Assembly: GCF_000208745.1 (NCBI RefSeq) | Contig: NC_030850.1 | Location: forward strand, 13,597,473 to 13,661,472 | From: Theobroma cacao | Lineage: Eukaryota > Streptophyta > Magnoliopsida > Malvales > Malvaceae | Reading direction: 5' to 3' | Length of the DNA stretch: 64,000 nucleotides | Shown here: piece by piece, positions 47,772 through 64,000 of the stretch | How positions within the stretch are numbered: the stretch's first letter is position 1 | How the letters are laid out: each line of letters begins with the position of its first letter | Position numbers and translations under genes: made by a program | Notes under the pieces: model-generated | The model's database searches: none | What the model was told of the DNA's origin: nothing | Seen by the model: only the letters and a program-made list of their open reading frames with translations

Positions 47772-48958
47772 AATTTCAGCGTTTTTCTTCCATTGAATAT
47801 ACACTGACCACAGGAAGGGGAAAGCTCACAGTGAAGATTGAATCAGATCATGAATACTAGCTTCTTGCTGAGAGATGTAATCATGGAAGAGAGTTTATTC
47901 CCCTTGCAGATGCATCAGAAAATCATCACCACATAAAGCTTCCCACCCATTCTTTTACTTCCAGCAGTGAGATTTAGCTCATGTATGGTGTACTGATGTT
48001 TTGACTTTTGAGGAGGAATTTTGGTTTTTTTATTTCTTCTTTGCTTCAGGCAAGCTATAAGAACTTGTTTGATTTGCTATGAAGCAACCTAACAACTGAA
48101 TTCTGATGAATTCATTATGAAGATGGTCGTATGAAGATGGGTGCAATCCGAAGGTATATACGGAAAAAAAATTAAAAGCGCTAATATCTAAACTCATAAG
48201 ATGTCTTGATGTTTGCTCAGTCCCATTGTCTTATAATGAAGAAACAGATGAATAGATAAACCATTACGTGATCAATTGCCTGCTCTAAGTATGCATCAAT
48301 CAGTCAAATTCTTTTAACTTCAGTCTGAACTTCATCTTGGTTTTCTTTTGGACGATAAAGATTTAGACATGATTGTTTTTCCCTACACCCTACTTAACTT
48401 TATGTTTTATCTTTCTTTCTTTCTTTCTTTTTTTTTTTTGCTTTTTATTTTTTGCAAATTCTAGTGTTTTTAAGACCATCCATCCATTTGCAGCTTGTCA
48501 TGGAACCAGGGTATTCATTTTTAAGTAATTCGAGAGAAACAAATATAACACACACATTCTTGCCAAAGACAGCTTACCTCTGAGACAATCTGCATCAATA
48601 AAAGAGTTTTAGTAAAGTTCCTGTTATTGATGCTTTCTTTTTTACTAAAGCATAACAAAAACATATCGCATTGACATCAACCAATCAAAACGAAAAATAT
48701 AAGCATTACAACCACAATCATGGCCATGAAAACCCTCGGTGGGTGGACAAGGATTTAGTATTAATGTATTAAACTCTCTGCCGACTAGGTAGATTTTCTT
48801 TTGACACCCAGGTCTACATAGATATCGACTACAATAATTTATACCAACTCAATAGAAATCTTCTTTTGTAGGAAAATACAGAAGCTTAAAGAGTAGCAGG
48901 CTACAGATTTCACAAAAAAAAGAGCATATCATGGTGAAATATAATTTATCATTATGTT
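47772..48958. other. Convergent 3' region
   Basis: 3' UTR of the plus-strand plastid protein gene, then the 3' flank of the minus-strand LACS gene; the two genes converge here. A CTTT/T-rich tract lies at about 48413-48440. No other feature recognised. Confidence 0.45.
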
Positions 48959-53900
<4,942 letters not shown>

Positions 53901-53953
53901 TCTGAATGTTTATATCGAAATCCTATAACATTCCTTTACAGGGCAGACCTGAT

Positions 53954-54584
53954 GATGAGCTAAAATACACGGAAAAAGTTAGCAACTTGATCAACCACTC
54001 AACTTGTAATGAAATAAGTTTTGAATACAGAACTACTGCCCAAAATAAAAGGTCTTGATGTTCGTGACAACAGATTTGAAAAGAGAACTTATACTTCAAT
54101 AGCTAGAATAACTTAACTAGTAAGAACACATACGCTCATCTACACTCGACAGGAATTTTAGACCCAGTTTTTTCTTTCTTTTAATTCTTCATGGCTTATA
54201 GTTTGACCATGGTTAAAAAAAAACAAAAATATGCAAGGATAAATGTATGATCAAAACAACATGCATGATGAGCTAAAATACATGGAAAAAGTTAGCAACT
54301 TGATCACCCACTCAACTTGTAACGAATTAGGTTTTAGATAAAGAACTACTGCCCAAAATAAAAGGTCTTGATATTCATGACTACAGATTTGAAAAGAGAA
54401 AAAAATCAGCTTATACTTCAATAGCCAGAATAACTTAACTAGTAAGAACACATAAAGCTCATCTACACTCAACAGGAAATTTTAGAGCCATTTTTTTCTT
54501 TCTTTTAATTCTTCATGGCTTATAGTTTGACCATGGTTAAAAAAACAAAATATATGCATGGATATATGATCAAAACAACATGCA
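53954..54584. repeat. 314-bp tandem duplication in the LACS 5' UTR intron
   Basis: GATGAGCTAAAATAC starts at 53954 and 54268. The two units are about 90 percent alike through TTTGACCATGGTTAAAAA and ATCAAAACAACATGCATGA. They lie inside the 1.34-kb leader intron (53949-55291) just upstream of the start-codon exon. Confidence 0.85.
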
Positions 54585-55291
54585 TGAAGCCATGAACACA
54601 CAAACAGACATATAAGGTAAGCTCAGAGGAAAGAGATATTACAGAGCACAACAAGGCGTAATACGAGGAAGAATTGAACTTTTTTTAATTGTTTGCACTA
54701 AGAAATGGCTTATTTTCCCACTTGCAGTATATTTTCAGTCCGGAATTGACTTTTTATCATGAATGGTGAGACAATAAGAACAAAAACTGGTTAGCAAAAC
54801 CCAGAAGCCAAAGAACACATCATGAAGATACGATCATGCTAATAATTGACTCTTACATAAATCAGTTGTCTTTGATCCTTGAAAGAACATGCTCAGATCA
54901 ACAACTGAAATTTCATTAATAAAAAATGGGAAAAAAATAAAACACCATTACTACAAGGAGAAGAGTCAGATAAAGACAAAGACCAAGAAATTAAGAAGCA
55001 AACCAACTTGTCTCTATTCAAACTGAAGTTTGTGGTTGAGAATTGAGTTATAGCCTTGATCAACTCACCTAAGCTTTTTAATTCAGCAAAAAAATATAAT
55101 TGAAACACAAACAAGCAAATCAAAACCCAGATTTGGAGATCATCAAAACTACAAAAAGAAAAAGTTGTCACCTTGCTATGTCTATCTGCAAACTAAATCA
55201 ACCCCAAAACAAACAAATTGTAGCAAAACAATCTAGAAATGACACTAAAAGAGAATCGTGATGAACAAAAGAATATTGACTAGAGATTTAC

Positions 55292-55400
55292 CTTAGTGCT
55301 TTAGAAAAGTTGCGTGAAGCATATCGGCAGTTGCGATGCCTTTTTGCTTTTGAAGGAAGAAAGGAAGGAACGAAGAGTATAAATACTGTATATAAAGAAT
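55292..55400 (-). promoter_or_regulatory. LACS 5' UTR exon and TATA box
   Basis: On the minus strand TTTATATACAG sits at about 55386-55396, about 30 bp before a plausible start site. A GTAAAT donor follows at 55291, and a CATCATCAG acceptor at 53949 joins the 48-bp leader segment before the ATG. Based on consensus only. Confidence 0.45.
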
Positions 55401-55499
55401 AAAGCAAAAAAGTTGGCGAAACACAACTGGTAACCCCAAAATGCATTAAAATTGAGGAAAACTACCCGGATTTCGTCGGGGGATAATTTCGGTACTTAA

Positions 55500-56330
55500 T
55501 GTTGACGAAATAGATAGTGAAGTAAAAATAGAATAAGATAATTATTATTTTATTTGAAATGATAAAAAAATAAAAGGAAATAATTATTTTAATTTATTAT
55601 AATGTTTAGTTAGTAACAATAATTTTAAAATAAAAAATAAAAAGATAAAAATAGTTTTTATTATTTATATGATTATTTATTTTTATTAAAATTTTTAAAT
55701 ATTAATAATTAATTATTTATTTAAAATATTAATAATAGATAATTTAAATATTAATATTTTATTTAATTTAAATATTGTTATGATTAATTTTTATTTTATT
55801 TTATTTTATTTTTTAAATATTAATAACTAGTAATTTATTTAAAATATTAATAATTGATTATTTAATTATTAATATTGTTTATATAATTTAAATGATATTA
55901 TATTTATTTATTTTTAATTTTTTTTGTTTTAAATAGGAATAAATTATAATTTATTTTATTAATAGTTGATAATTTAAATATTAATATTTTATTTATAATT
56001 TAATATTAATATTTTATTAAAAGTTAAAATCATAAGAGAGAAGGAAAAGAGAGTAAAAAAATGATATTTTATACAAATGAAGTTGTAATTTTTTAAATTT
56101 ATAAAGAGTATTTTTATTTTTATCATTTTTTGAGTTTATTCTTTAATTATAGAATAACTAATACTATAGGGAGGATGATATTAACTATTTCTTAATTTTA
56201 AAAGATTTTAAAAAATAATTATTTTTATAAAATGACTATTACTTGAACTATTTTTTAATCAAATAAAAAAATTAAAATTTTTTGAGAATAAAAAGAGAAT
56301 GGCTTAGACATTCTCCAACCAAACATGCTA
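55500..56330. other. Extremely AT-rich block upstream of LACS
   Basis: About 800 bp of nearly pure A/T with repeated ATTAATAATTAATTATTTA words. It looks like an AT-rich MITE or its remnant, but terminal repeats and target duplications could not be fixed. Confidence 0.4.
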
Positions 56331-56379
56331 AAAGTAGTAATCGTGATAACTCCTTGGAGGAAGTAATGTATTTCCGCCA

Positions 56380-56460
56380 CGTATAAAGGCCAACCAAGTG
56401 CCCAGTCGGTTTAACTCGTGGCGTAACGTGTGACGTCCTATGATGCCCACGTGGCTTTTC
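56380..56460. promoter_or_regulatory. ACGT-core cluster (G-box/ABRE-like)
   Basis: Contains CACGTAT, AACGTGTGACGTCC and GCCCACGTGGCTT within 80 bp: four ACGT cores, including a perfect G box at about 56449. It lies about 1 kb upstream of the LACS transcript start. Such clusters bind bZIP factors; any effect on LACS is inference. Confidence 0.4.
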
Positions 56461-58502
56461 CTTTAACCATTGACTTAATCACCATGATGGTTTTGATTTG
56501 AGACTTACGATAGTTGGAAATAAATGTGGAACATTCCGCGGTTTACTTAAAATTAAAAAGGAAAAGAGCAATGCTAAGAAGTGCTATTATTTATAGATGA
56601 TATTTTATAGAAAAAATATATTTTATAGATTATTTTCTTAAATAACAAAGTAGTTATTATTTTTCTTTTCTTACTACCGTAAAAGTAGGATTTTGGATTA
56701 TTAAACTCTTATCTATAACTATAACTGTACAGAATATAGATGGAAACGTTACATGAATGGATAAAGAAGCTACATCTACACTCAATCGCCCAAGATTAAG
56801 TAAGAAATGGTGCTTCCTAGGGTTTAAATCCAAAACCTAAACGATTAATATAAAACAAGACGTAGATAGTGCAGCTGTAATACCATAATAGGAATATATG
56901 ATTGCCTTTGATTAAATTAAGGGGTTATCATACAGCAGAGCTTCTTTAAAGCATCTAATTATTTTACCATTATTATTAAAGATATAATAACTACTACTGC
57001 TTAGAAAACGTTGTAGTACTCTAACTGGAGCTTTGATCCGACGTTAGCATACCCAAACCATGCTGACGGCCGAATTGGTTCAGTCATATCAACTATCCCT
57101 ATCATAAGTTGAAAAAATAAAAGACAACCTAAAATTGTACACCAGTAATCTCAGATATTTGGACAGATTCAAAAAGATATACAATTTCATCAGTATGATA
57201 ACAAGTTGACTACAGTTGAGCGAAACCATATGCTTGGACAGGATGGAACAGGATGTTATCGTTTACAAAGGAAATTATTGTACAATTTTTAAGTAGTGCA
57301 CTGCACAGCATTTCCCTACCTTCATTTAACCTCCCTCACCCAAAATTGTATCATGCTTAAAGAAAATGCAAATTCTAACACTAAACAAAATCAAGAAAAT
57401 ATTTGTCCGATTAAGATTAACATGCTTTAATCTAACAACCATTTGACTTCCTTCCTGATCCCAATGCCAGGACCCTTGGTTTAACTTGAGATCAAAACTC
57501 TGAGCACCGGATCTTAGATAACACTTTTCCTTGAAAAGAGAAACAAGAAATAGAAGCCTCGTTAGGGCCACATAATTTCAACTAGGCATCGAGGCCATAC
57601 ACAACTTGGTCGATCTTATATCCTCACTTATCATAAAAATAAAAATAAAACCATCAAATCTGCAAGAACAAGATATCCTTGCAACAAAGCCAGAGTGGCA
57701 AAGCAAATCTACCACCTTAGGTTAGCACAAGCAAACTGGGAACAGCCACAGCCATTCTGTTCAATCTCGCCCTGCTTTACAATTTATGGTTTAAAAAATT
57801 GTTGGAGCTGCTCAACAAGCATTGCCAAACTCTTGACCTACACCATGCAAGTGACTTCCTCTAAAATTTTCAGATGCACGAGGGTTAAGCATCCACAAGA
57901 TATATACCCACACTATTAAGAGCTATCTCCCTAATTGATATCTACAAGCATTTCAAGCCTTCTATGCTGAAATGCTGTATGGTTCAACAGAATACTAGAA
58001 ACTTAAATGAGTAGTTCTCTTACCTGTGTAGCTACAGAACCACATAACAGCATCTGCTACCTGTGAAAGTTACCTAGGCCTTCAGATTTGCATATCAAGA
58101 AAAACTAAAAAGTTAAAAAGCAACAAGCTCTCTGTGTCAACAACAATCTAGTGTGTACTTACTAATTACCTAAATGTTACATCCAAACCTCGTAACTGGT
58201 TCTAACTAAGTTCAAAACAAAATAGAAGTCTTTAACTACAATAAACTGACAATAATAAACTTAAAGCACAAGATAGCAGCTCAACTAAAATTCTTTGCTC
58301 TTTTGATGAGAAGCTCTAGATTGATGCTGATCTAACTTGGGTTCTCTAAGCAATAGAGTGATGACGGGCAAATCTAATAGTTCTTCTGATCTTCTAGATA
58401 GTGCCCACTTGCAAAAGTGCACAGTGCCTAGCCAACCTGTGATGAGATATGCTGAAATATTGAAAACCTGGGGCAACTTCTATGGAAGATCTTAAACTTG
58501 TT
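56461..58502. other. Intergenic and probable hnRNP 3' UTR
   Basis: AT-rich left part; the right part is presumably the 3' UTR of the minus-strand hnRNP gene, since it is less AT-rich and free of coding stretches. Exon boundaries of a UTR intron, if any, could not be set. Confidence 0.4.
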
Positions 58503-60579
58503 CTACCTTGCGTAAGGATGATAGCGACTACTGCCTCCATACCCAGTTCTACTACCATATATTCCACCTGGTCCACCAAAACCAGCACCCGGGCCTGAAT
58601 CATAACTACCACTTGAGCCTGAACCACCATAACTTCCATAGCCTCCGCCTCCACGTCCATATGCACCTAAACCACTCCCACTAAGCCCACCAGCATAGGA
58701 ACCGAATCGGCTAGAATAACCAAAAGATGACTCCCCGCGATAACCAGAAAAAGCACCAGCACCACCGCCAAACCCCGCATAACTACCACCAAAATCAGCA
58801 CCACCACCACCATATCCACCATAATCACCAAATCTACTGCCAAAACCTCCAAAAGACCTATAAGGAGCAGCACCAAAACCACCACCACTACCAAAACCAC
58901 CATAATCACCAAATCCACCATAACCATCATTGTATGAACGTGCCCTAGATTCACTACCATATGCAGGTCCAGGTGCTGGGTTTGAGGCTTTCTTTGGTTC
59001 AGCCTTCTTGATTTCAACCTACAACAAAGAAGTAGGTTAACCTAGGTTTCTTTCACCAGTAAATTAACTTGACAGCCTGCCTTGAGAAGAAAAAAAGTCA
59101 TGAGAACAACAATAAACCTGCAATGAGCTCAACTAAATTGAAAGTTAAAAAACTATTTAACTCTGAAAACCAACAGAAATGCATGAGCATTTAACTTGAG
59201 AGAATAACAATAACAGTTACTTCCATCATTGGAAGAGTTTGACATGATACTTTGCACTGTCGCTGTACAAACATTATATACATATCTGTTTACATCAGAT
59301 TGTATAGGGAAACATTGAACAAAAGTACTCACCTGAGTACCCTCCATATCTATCATGTTTCCATTGGCCAGCATGTTGTCAACAACTTTTTCACTGTCAA
59401 ACACGATAAACCCAAAACCCCGAGAGCGTTTGGTTGCATGGTCACGTATTATCTCATGTTCCACCACTTTTCCATACTTCGAGAAGAAATTCTTGAACTC
59501 ATCTAAGGTTCAAACAGCAATATAAAAGAAAAATAATAAATAAACAATATCCTCAAGTTAAAAGCATCAGCAATGACAATTAGCACAATAATATAACACT
59601 TGATGTTACAAACTATGGATATATATCTAAGATCAGACCTTCAGTAACAGATGTTGGAATCCCACCAACAAATATTTTCTTTGTCTTGAAGTCATTTGAC
59701 TGTGAAGAACCTTTTGGAATGGTTCTTTTAATCTCAACCTGTGCCAAAAAATCAATCCATAATGCAAAATTGTAAACACTTAATGTTCACAGCAAGATCA
59801 ATCCAACTTTTCTATGAAATACAAAAATCATATTACAGCTAAAATCCACCCCAACAATGACATGATGTTCTCTCGTTAAGGATCACATCACAAACACAAG
59901 ATAAATTTCTTCTTTTTCCCCCAATTAGCAACGATAACACTAAGAAGCTAGCTCTCCACAACTCAAATGCAAAGACGTAACCAACTCTAAGAAAACCAGA
60001 AACCCAGTTTTAAAATTTATCCGACCCCACCAATGTTGAGAGTTGAGATTATTTAAAATTGTAACCAACAGCAGATCTTCCAATATAACAATAATACTAC
60101 AAACACAAAAGAGGTTGAAGCTTAGGCTTACTTGTTTGCCATTAATAACATGATCTTCTTGCATAACAGTGTCCACAACAGAAGGATCCGCGAAGGTAAT
60201 GAACCCGAAACCACGGGGCCGACCCGTATGCCGATCTTTCATTATCACAAAATCTGTTATCTCCCCATACTTTTCAAAGTACTTAGTAAACGTATCTGAA
60301 AAACCCCACCAATACCCAAAACCCCCAAAAAAATTGTAAAAAAGTCAGTAATTTGAAGAATACCCATCAAAGGAAAAACATAGAAACCTCAAAGAGAAGA
60401 AAAAAATATCACCTAGAGTTGTGTCCTTAGCTAAGCCTCCAATAAAGATTTTCCTGCAAAAAAAAAAAACCCTATTAAGTATCGAGAATGTTTGGAAATA
60501 GAAACAAAGGGCAAAAGGGTATAAATTTGTATTACCCTGGGCTAGCGCCATCGTTATCACTGCCCTTTCTGGAACCCAT
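58503..60579 (-). CDS. Two-RRM glycine-rich hnRNP-like RNA-binding protein
   Basis: hnRNP A/B-like nuclear RNA-binding protein. Six exons: 60579-60536, 60453-60413, 60295-60132, 59738-59639, 59502-59333, 59018-58503; 1035 nt, 344 residues. RRM1 about residues 16-90 (RNP2 KIFIGGL, RNP1 RGFGFITF), RRM2 about 105-180 (RNP2 KIFVGGI, RNP1 RGFGFIVF), linkers VEIKRTIPKG and VEIKKAEPKK. Then a glycine/tyrosine/serine-rich low-complexity tail ending SSRYHPYAR, a type linked to condensate formation. The N-terminus MGSRKGSDNDGASPGK and tail match my recollection of Arabidopsis At3g13224 and relatives. Intron positions fall in the same phase after each RNP block. Intact. Confidence 0.92.
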
Positions 60580-60604
60580 GAAAGCTAGGGTTATGAGATC
60601 TATG

Positions 60605-60642
60605 GAGATCAGAGAGAGTGAGAGAGAGAGAGAGAGAGGTAG
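60605..60642 (+). repeat. GA microsatellite in the hnRNP 5' UTR
   Basis: AGAGAGAGTGAGAGAGAGAG run; on the transcribed minus strand it is a CT-rich leader 26 bp and more upstream of the start codon. CT repeats in leaders are common in plant housekeeping genes. Confidence 0.7.
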
Positions 60643-60679
60643 CGAGGGTTGGGGGGCTAGGGTTTGGAGACAAGCTTGA

Positions 60680-61200
60680 CTGTGGGTAAGGAGCAAGAAA
60701 TAGATAGAAGTGGAAAATCAGATAAAAACTTGTGAAGTTTTCTTTTTAATAAAAGGGCTACAGAAAACGAAGTTTCTGGATGCCTTGATTTCCTTTCCTT
60801 CATCTGAGGAGGGGCAAACCCCTTTAAAGGAGGAAAATATCTAATAACGAAATTACCAATTTTTTGGTGGTAATTTAGAGATTATACAGATAAATTGTTT
60901 GGGTGAATGAGCTCAGCCCGGCCCAATCCAATTAACTTTTGTTTTTAAGACAAAGCAATAATTTGTATTTTTTTGTTTTGTTATTTGAATTGCTTAAGCT
61001 CATGTTGAAATATCAAAGTTCAAATTAATATTTTTTGATGGGTTGCCATGGAGTTCTATCTTTGTGTACACCATATGGCTATTTTGGTATTAGAGAAATT
61101 TTCTCATCTTTGATAGCTCTTTTACATGGCCTCATAATCCATAGCAGCAAATCTAGATAAAAACTAAAGGGGCATTTGACATTTTAAGTACAACTCAACA
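60680..61200. other. hnRNP upstream region
   Basis: 5' flank of the hnRNP gene followed by AT-rich sequence. No distinct element recognised. Confidence 0.35.
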
Positions 61201-61204
61201 AAGG

Positions 61205-61732
61205 GTGAAACATGAAGTAGTGATTTCTTGGAAAAAATCGAGCAAGACATTTATTAAACTAAATGTCGATGGGAGTGCCAGAGGCCAACCTGATGAAGCA
61301 ACGACAGGTGGAATTATTCATGATGACAAGGGAGAATGGATGCTAGGTTTTATTCATAAAATCGGTATAACTTTTTCGTTAAATGCTGAGCTATGGGCAT
61401 TATTCCAAAGTTTAAATTTGTGTTGGAGAAGGGGATTTAGGAAGGTTCAAGTGGAGTCTAACTCCTTCCTTACTATACAGAAGTTTTCGATGAAAAGTAA
61501 TATTTTAGACCCTAATGTGCAGTTGCTGAGGAACATAAAAGAACTACTCTTATGAGATTGGGACTGTAAAATATCTCACATATCTCGTGAAGCGAATCAA
61601 TGTATCGACTGGATGGTCACACATCATGATAATCTACCTTTGGGACTTAGTGTTTTTGAGTCTCCTCTTTCTAATATTATTTCTCTTTTATTAGTTGATA
61701 TTTTAAGAGTTGCTTGGCTTAAAATGATATAA
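61205..61732 (+). pseudogene. RNase H-like (RVT_3) domain remnant
   Basis: Reads FIKLNVDGSARGQPDEATTG with the first catalytic Asp in NVDGS, then GGIIHDDKGEWMLGF, LNAELWALFQSLNLCW with the Glu, and VQVESNS with the next Asp region. A TGA follows LLL at 61553-61555. The family's last part continues in the same frame (ISHISREANQCIDWM, about 61575-61610) to a later stop at about 61732. This is a retrotransposon-type RNase H domain with one internal stop. Confidence 0.65.
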
Positions 61733-61865
61733 TAAGTTATTCTTTTTCCACTATATATAAAAAAATTAATATTTTTTTCCCACATAAATAAGCTATACTA
61801 CAACATTTTGTTTTCAAAAAAAAAGGCTATACAACATTTATAGAATAAGTTATTTCAAAATTTAA

Positions 61866-62694
61866 GAGTTTATTTGACTTATTTTTTCAACTTGAAAGCT
61901 ATTATAATTCTTTTGTGAAAAATAATAACTTTTAAAATTAAAGTAAAACTGTTTGGTAAGCTGTTTAGTAAAATAAATTATACAAGTTTTAATTTTGATT
62001 ATTTATCATGAAAGGTATTTATGTCATTTTCAAAGTGCCTAGTAAATCAAAGCAGAACAAGTCTTATATACGATTTTAAATGTTAAAATCAAATAAATTT
62101 ATATAGAAACGAAACAGTTCTCAAACTTTGTATAGTACTAATAGTATTATATTTTTGTTGATCTAGCAAACAATTGAACCATGATACTTCAGTGCTCTAA
62201 AAAATAAAAGAAAAGAGAAAATAATGTATTTGATATTAAAATCATTTTTAGTGAAGAAGAGAGAAAACCTTTAAATAATACTCAAATGCAGCTTTGAATT
62301 TTAGGTCTTCTTTTCTCTTAATTTTCGTAAGAACAAAAAAATCTCAAATTTTATTATTATGTTATTGAGTCTTCTATTTTTTTCTAATAATTTTTGTAAA
62401 GAGAGATAGAGAAAAGGGAGATCACGACTTGCATTGGAGAAGGATGATTTGTAGAGGAAGGGAGAGGAGAGAAGATCGATTGAAAGAGAGTGAGGGATAT
62501 TTCTTGAAAAGCAAATGTATTTTTTTTAAAAAAAAAAGATAAGAAAAAGCTTCTCTTTGAAGCTTTTCTTTAATTTTTTTTATTTTATTCTTTAAAAAAA
62601 TTATTTTTTTAAGAATTTTTCAAAATCTTATTTGATCTGATTTTTGTTTTTAAGAGGTAGATAAGCTAAAAAAAAAATTGAGTCAAACAAGCAC
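61866..62694 (-). mobile_element. 829-bp Harbinger-family derivative with TAA duplication
   Basis: Flanked by TAA at 61863-61865 and 62695-62697. The inverted ends are GAGTTTATTTGACTTATTTTTT (left) and GTGCTTGTTTGACTCAATTTTT (right, reverse-complemented). In reverse complement it is collinear with the left 400 bp and right 120 bp of the 5.3-kb Harbinger element and with the 28500-29130 fragment. No coding capacity: a deletion derivative or MITE of the same family. Confidence 0.85.
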
Positions 62695-62813
62695 TAAAAT
62701 AAACACTAATATACTAATATATTGATTTTATAATATTTCAATCTATCTATAATAATATACTAGAATAAGACCCGCACTATGCAGTAGGTTATTAAAATTT
62801 AATAAAAAGGCAT

Positions 62814-63335
62814 GATATTCAATAAGCTCTTAAATTATTTAAAAAAATTCAAATAATTCTTTATTCTTTTATTGCTTACAATAAAATCCTTGTACTTTCA
62901 TTTTATATCAAATAAATTCTTATAACTAATGATTGATTAATTGTCATTTGTTAAAATACTTCTTGTCATTTTATATTCATATAGCATTGATATAACGTTG
63001 ATGTGAAAGGTGAAAAATGTCACATGATCATGTTATCATATTAAATTAGTATATTACATCATCATCAATAGTAATATATCAACATGTCACATCATTATCA
63101 ATTATGATATGTTAACATGCTACGTTAACGTCACGTGGCATAAAATAACAAATGACTTTTTTAATTAAATCAATCATTAGTCATAAGTGTTTATTTGACT
63201 CAAAATAAAAGTATAAGAGTTTATTTGGTTCAAAATAAAAGTAAAATAGCTTGATTGGGAGCAATAAAAGTATAAAGGTCTATTTGAATTTTTTTTTGAA
63301 TAATTTAAGGGTTTTTTTAGATATTATACCTTTTA
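62814..63335. mobile_element. Foldback element, arms about 250 bp
   Basis: The left arm from AAAAAGGCATGATATTC matches the reverse complement of the right arm ending GATATTATACCTTTT over about 250 bp: shared CTTAAATTATT, TTTATTGCT, AATAAA(T/C)TCTTAT, AACTAATGATTGAT and TGTCATTTGTTA. The loop around 63020-63110 is short. No coding content. Confidence 0.65.
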
Positions 63336-63644
63336 ATAAACAATTTTATAAAAAATTGAATGAAAAAATCGAAGTTATTGAGTGATAATCTTTAATATCT
63401 TAATTTTTTAAAATTGTTTAAAGAAAAAAATCAAATTATTTGTTTATTAGGAAGTTATTATTCAATCTACAAAAATAGAGTCATTTGTAATAATTTAGAG
63501 AAATGAGATCTGTTTTATTTTTAATATCATGATTTGTCTAGATTCAATAATAGATTCTTAAATTTGTTCATATTGAGAGCAAAAAAGAAACTGAAACAAT
63601 GAAAGATATGAAAATGTACAAAAGTAGTATTCATTACTGTCGTA

Positions 63645-64000
63645 ACGTGCGGGTCCGGGAACCCGACCGCTAGACGCGAATGTGAAAACTCACTACAAAA
63701 TTAAACTAGGAGTCGCCACCAATCTTCTTTTTTTTTTAATAGGTGTGATTGGCCACCTATTGACCCGATTCTAATCGATGCAAACTTAAATTAATTTTAA
63801 GCCCACCGAAAGAACCTTAAACGGTCTACAATTTCTGGATCTAGGTTCGGGAGTACGGGTACGCCCGGGGAAGGATTAGCACCCTCGGGACGCCCGTTCC
63901 ATTAACGGTACCATTTTTAGATTATCCTATGGGGCTTTAATTTTTAATTTCACTAGATTTCCTTAATTATTATTTTTATTTTATCTCCTATTTAACCTAA
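63645..64000 (+). mobile_element. Start of an LTR-like sequence, cut by the window edge
   Basis: Begins TGTCGTAACGTGCGGGTCCG, abruptly GC-rich against AT-rich flanks, and contains GGAGTCGCCACCAATCTT and GGATTAGCACCCTCGGGACG. This block recurs in plant gypsy-type LTRs as I recall them. The 5' TG fits an LTR start. The other end lies beyond 64000. Confidence 0.5.

Noticed and set aside
58667..59017. Valine/methionine-rich and His/Asn-rich open frames across the hnRNP tail
   Set aside because: They are other-frame readings of the glycine codons (GGT) of the low-complexity tail, which is in phase with the RRM exons.

Overview
The window is nuclear DNA from a eudicot, probably a woody species; I cannot name the species. 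It is AT-rich, its genes carry many GT-AG introns, and plastid-targeted housekeeping genes are separated by nested transposons. Single unresolved bases at 856, 23551 and 30901 mark it as draft assembly, which matters for two of the lesions reported here.

Layout. 1-1900: upstream flank with a 198-bp tandem repeat. 1909-4414 (-): p24 beta cargo receptor gene with a one-base frameshift and a lost stop. 5592-8245 (-): SAWADEE-domain chromatin gene, open throughout except for one amber codon. About 8.3-30.4 kb: a transposon nest. It holds a decayed MULE transposase, a decayed DUF1985/Ulp1-type gene, two opposed remnants of a plant transposon protein, long arrays of a GCGTGAC-type repeat lying in opposite orientation on the two sides, a 5.3-kb PIF/Harbinger element with TAA target duplications, and a 646-bp hAT-like element. 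The two edges of the nest share an inverted AT-rich sequence, so the nest may be one very large MULE of about 22 kb. 31638-35362 (-): indole-3-glycerol phosphate synthase. 36926-43822 (-): SET-domain methyltransferase of the Rubisco-methyltransferase-like family. 44214-47771 (+): plastid membrane protein of cyanobacterial origin, head-to-head with the SET gene. 48959-53900 (-): long-chain acyl-CoA synthetase LACS8/9 type. 58503-60579 (-): two-RRM glycine-rich hnRNP. 60.7-64 kb: RNase H remnant, a short relative of the Harbinger element, a foldback element and the start of an LTR-like sequence.

The intact genes cover tryptophan synthesis in the plastid, fatty-acid activation, plastid membrane function, protein methylation and RNA binding. 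They form no pathway cluster; their proximity looks like ancestral gene order. From memory, Arabidopsis has the SET gene and p24 beta2 side by side (At3g07670, At3g07680), and LACS8, the plastid membrane protein and IGPS close together (At2g04350, At2g04360, At2g04400). All exon coordinates were derived by hand from splice consensus and reading-phase continuity; the summed coding lengths of the five intact genes are multiples of three.

Points most worth a second look: the GCGTGAC arrays and possible giant MULE; one Harbinger family represented three times, two copies with clear TAA duplications; the perfect ERSE-I upstream of the p24 gene; the single-lesion state of the p24 and SAWADEE genes beside the nest; and two SINEs in one intron.
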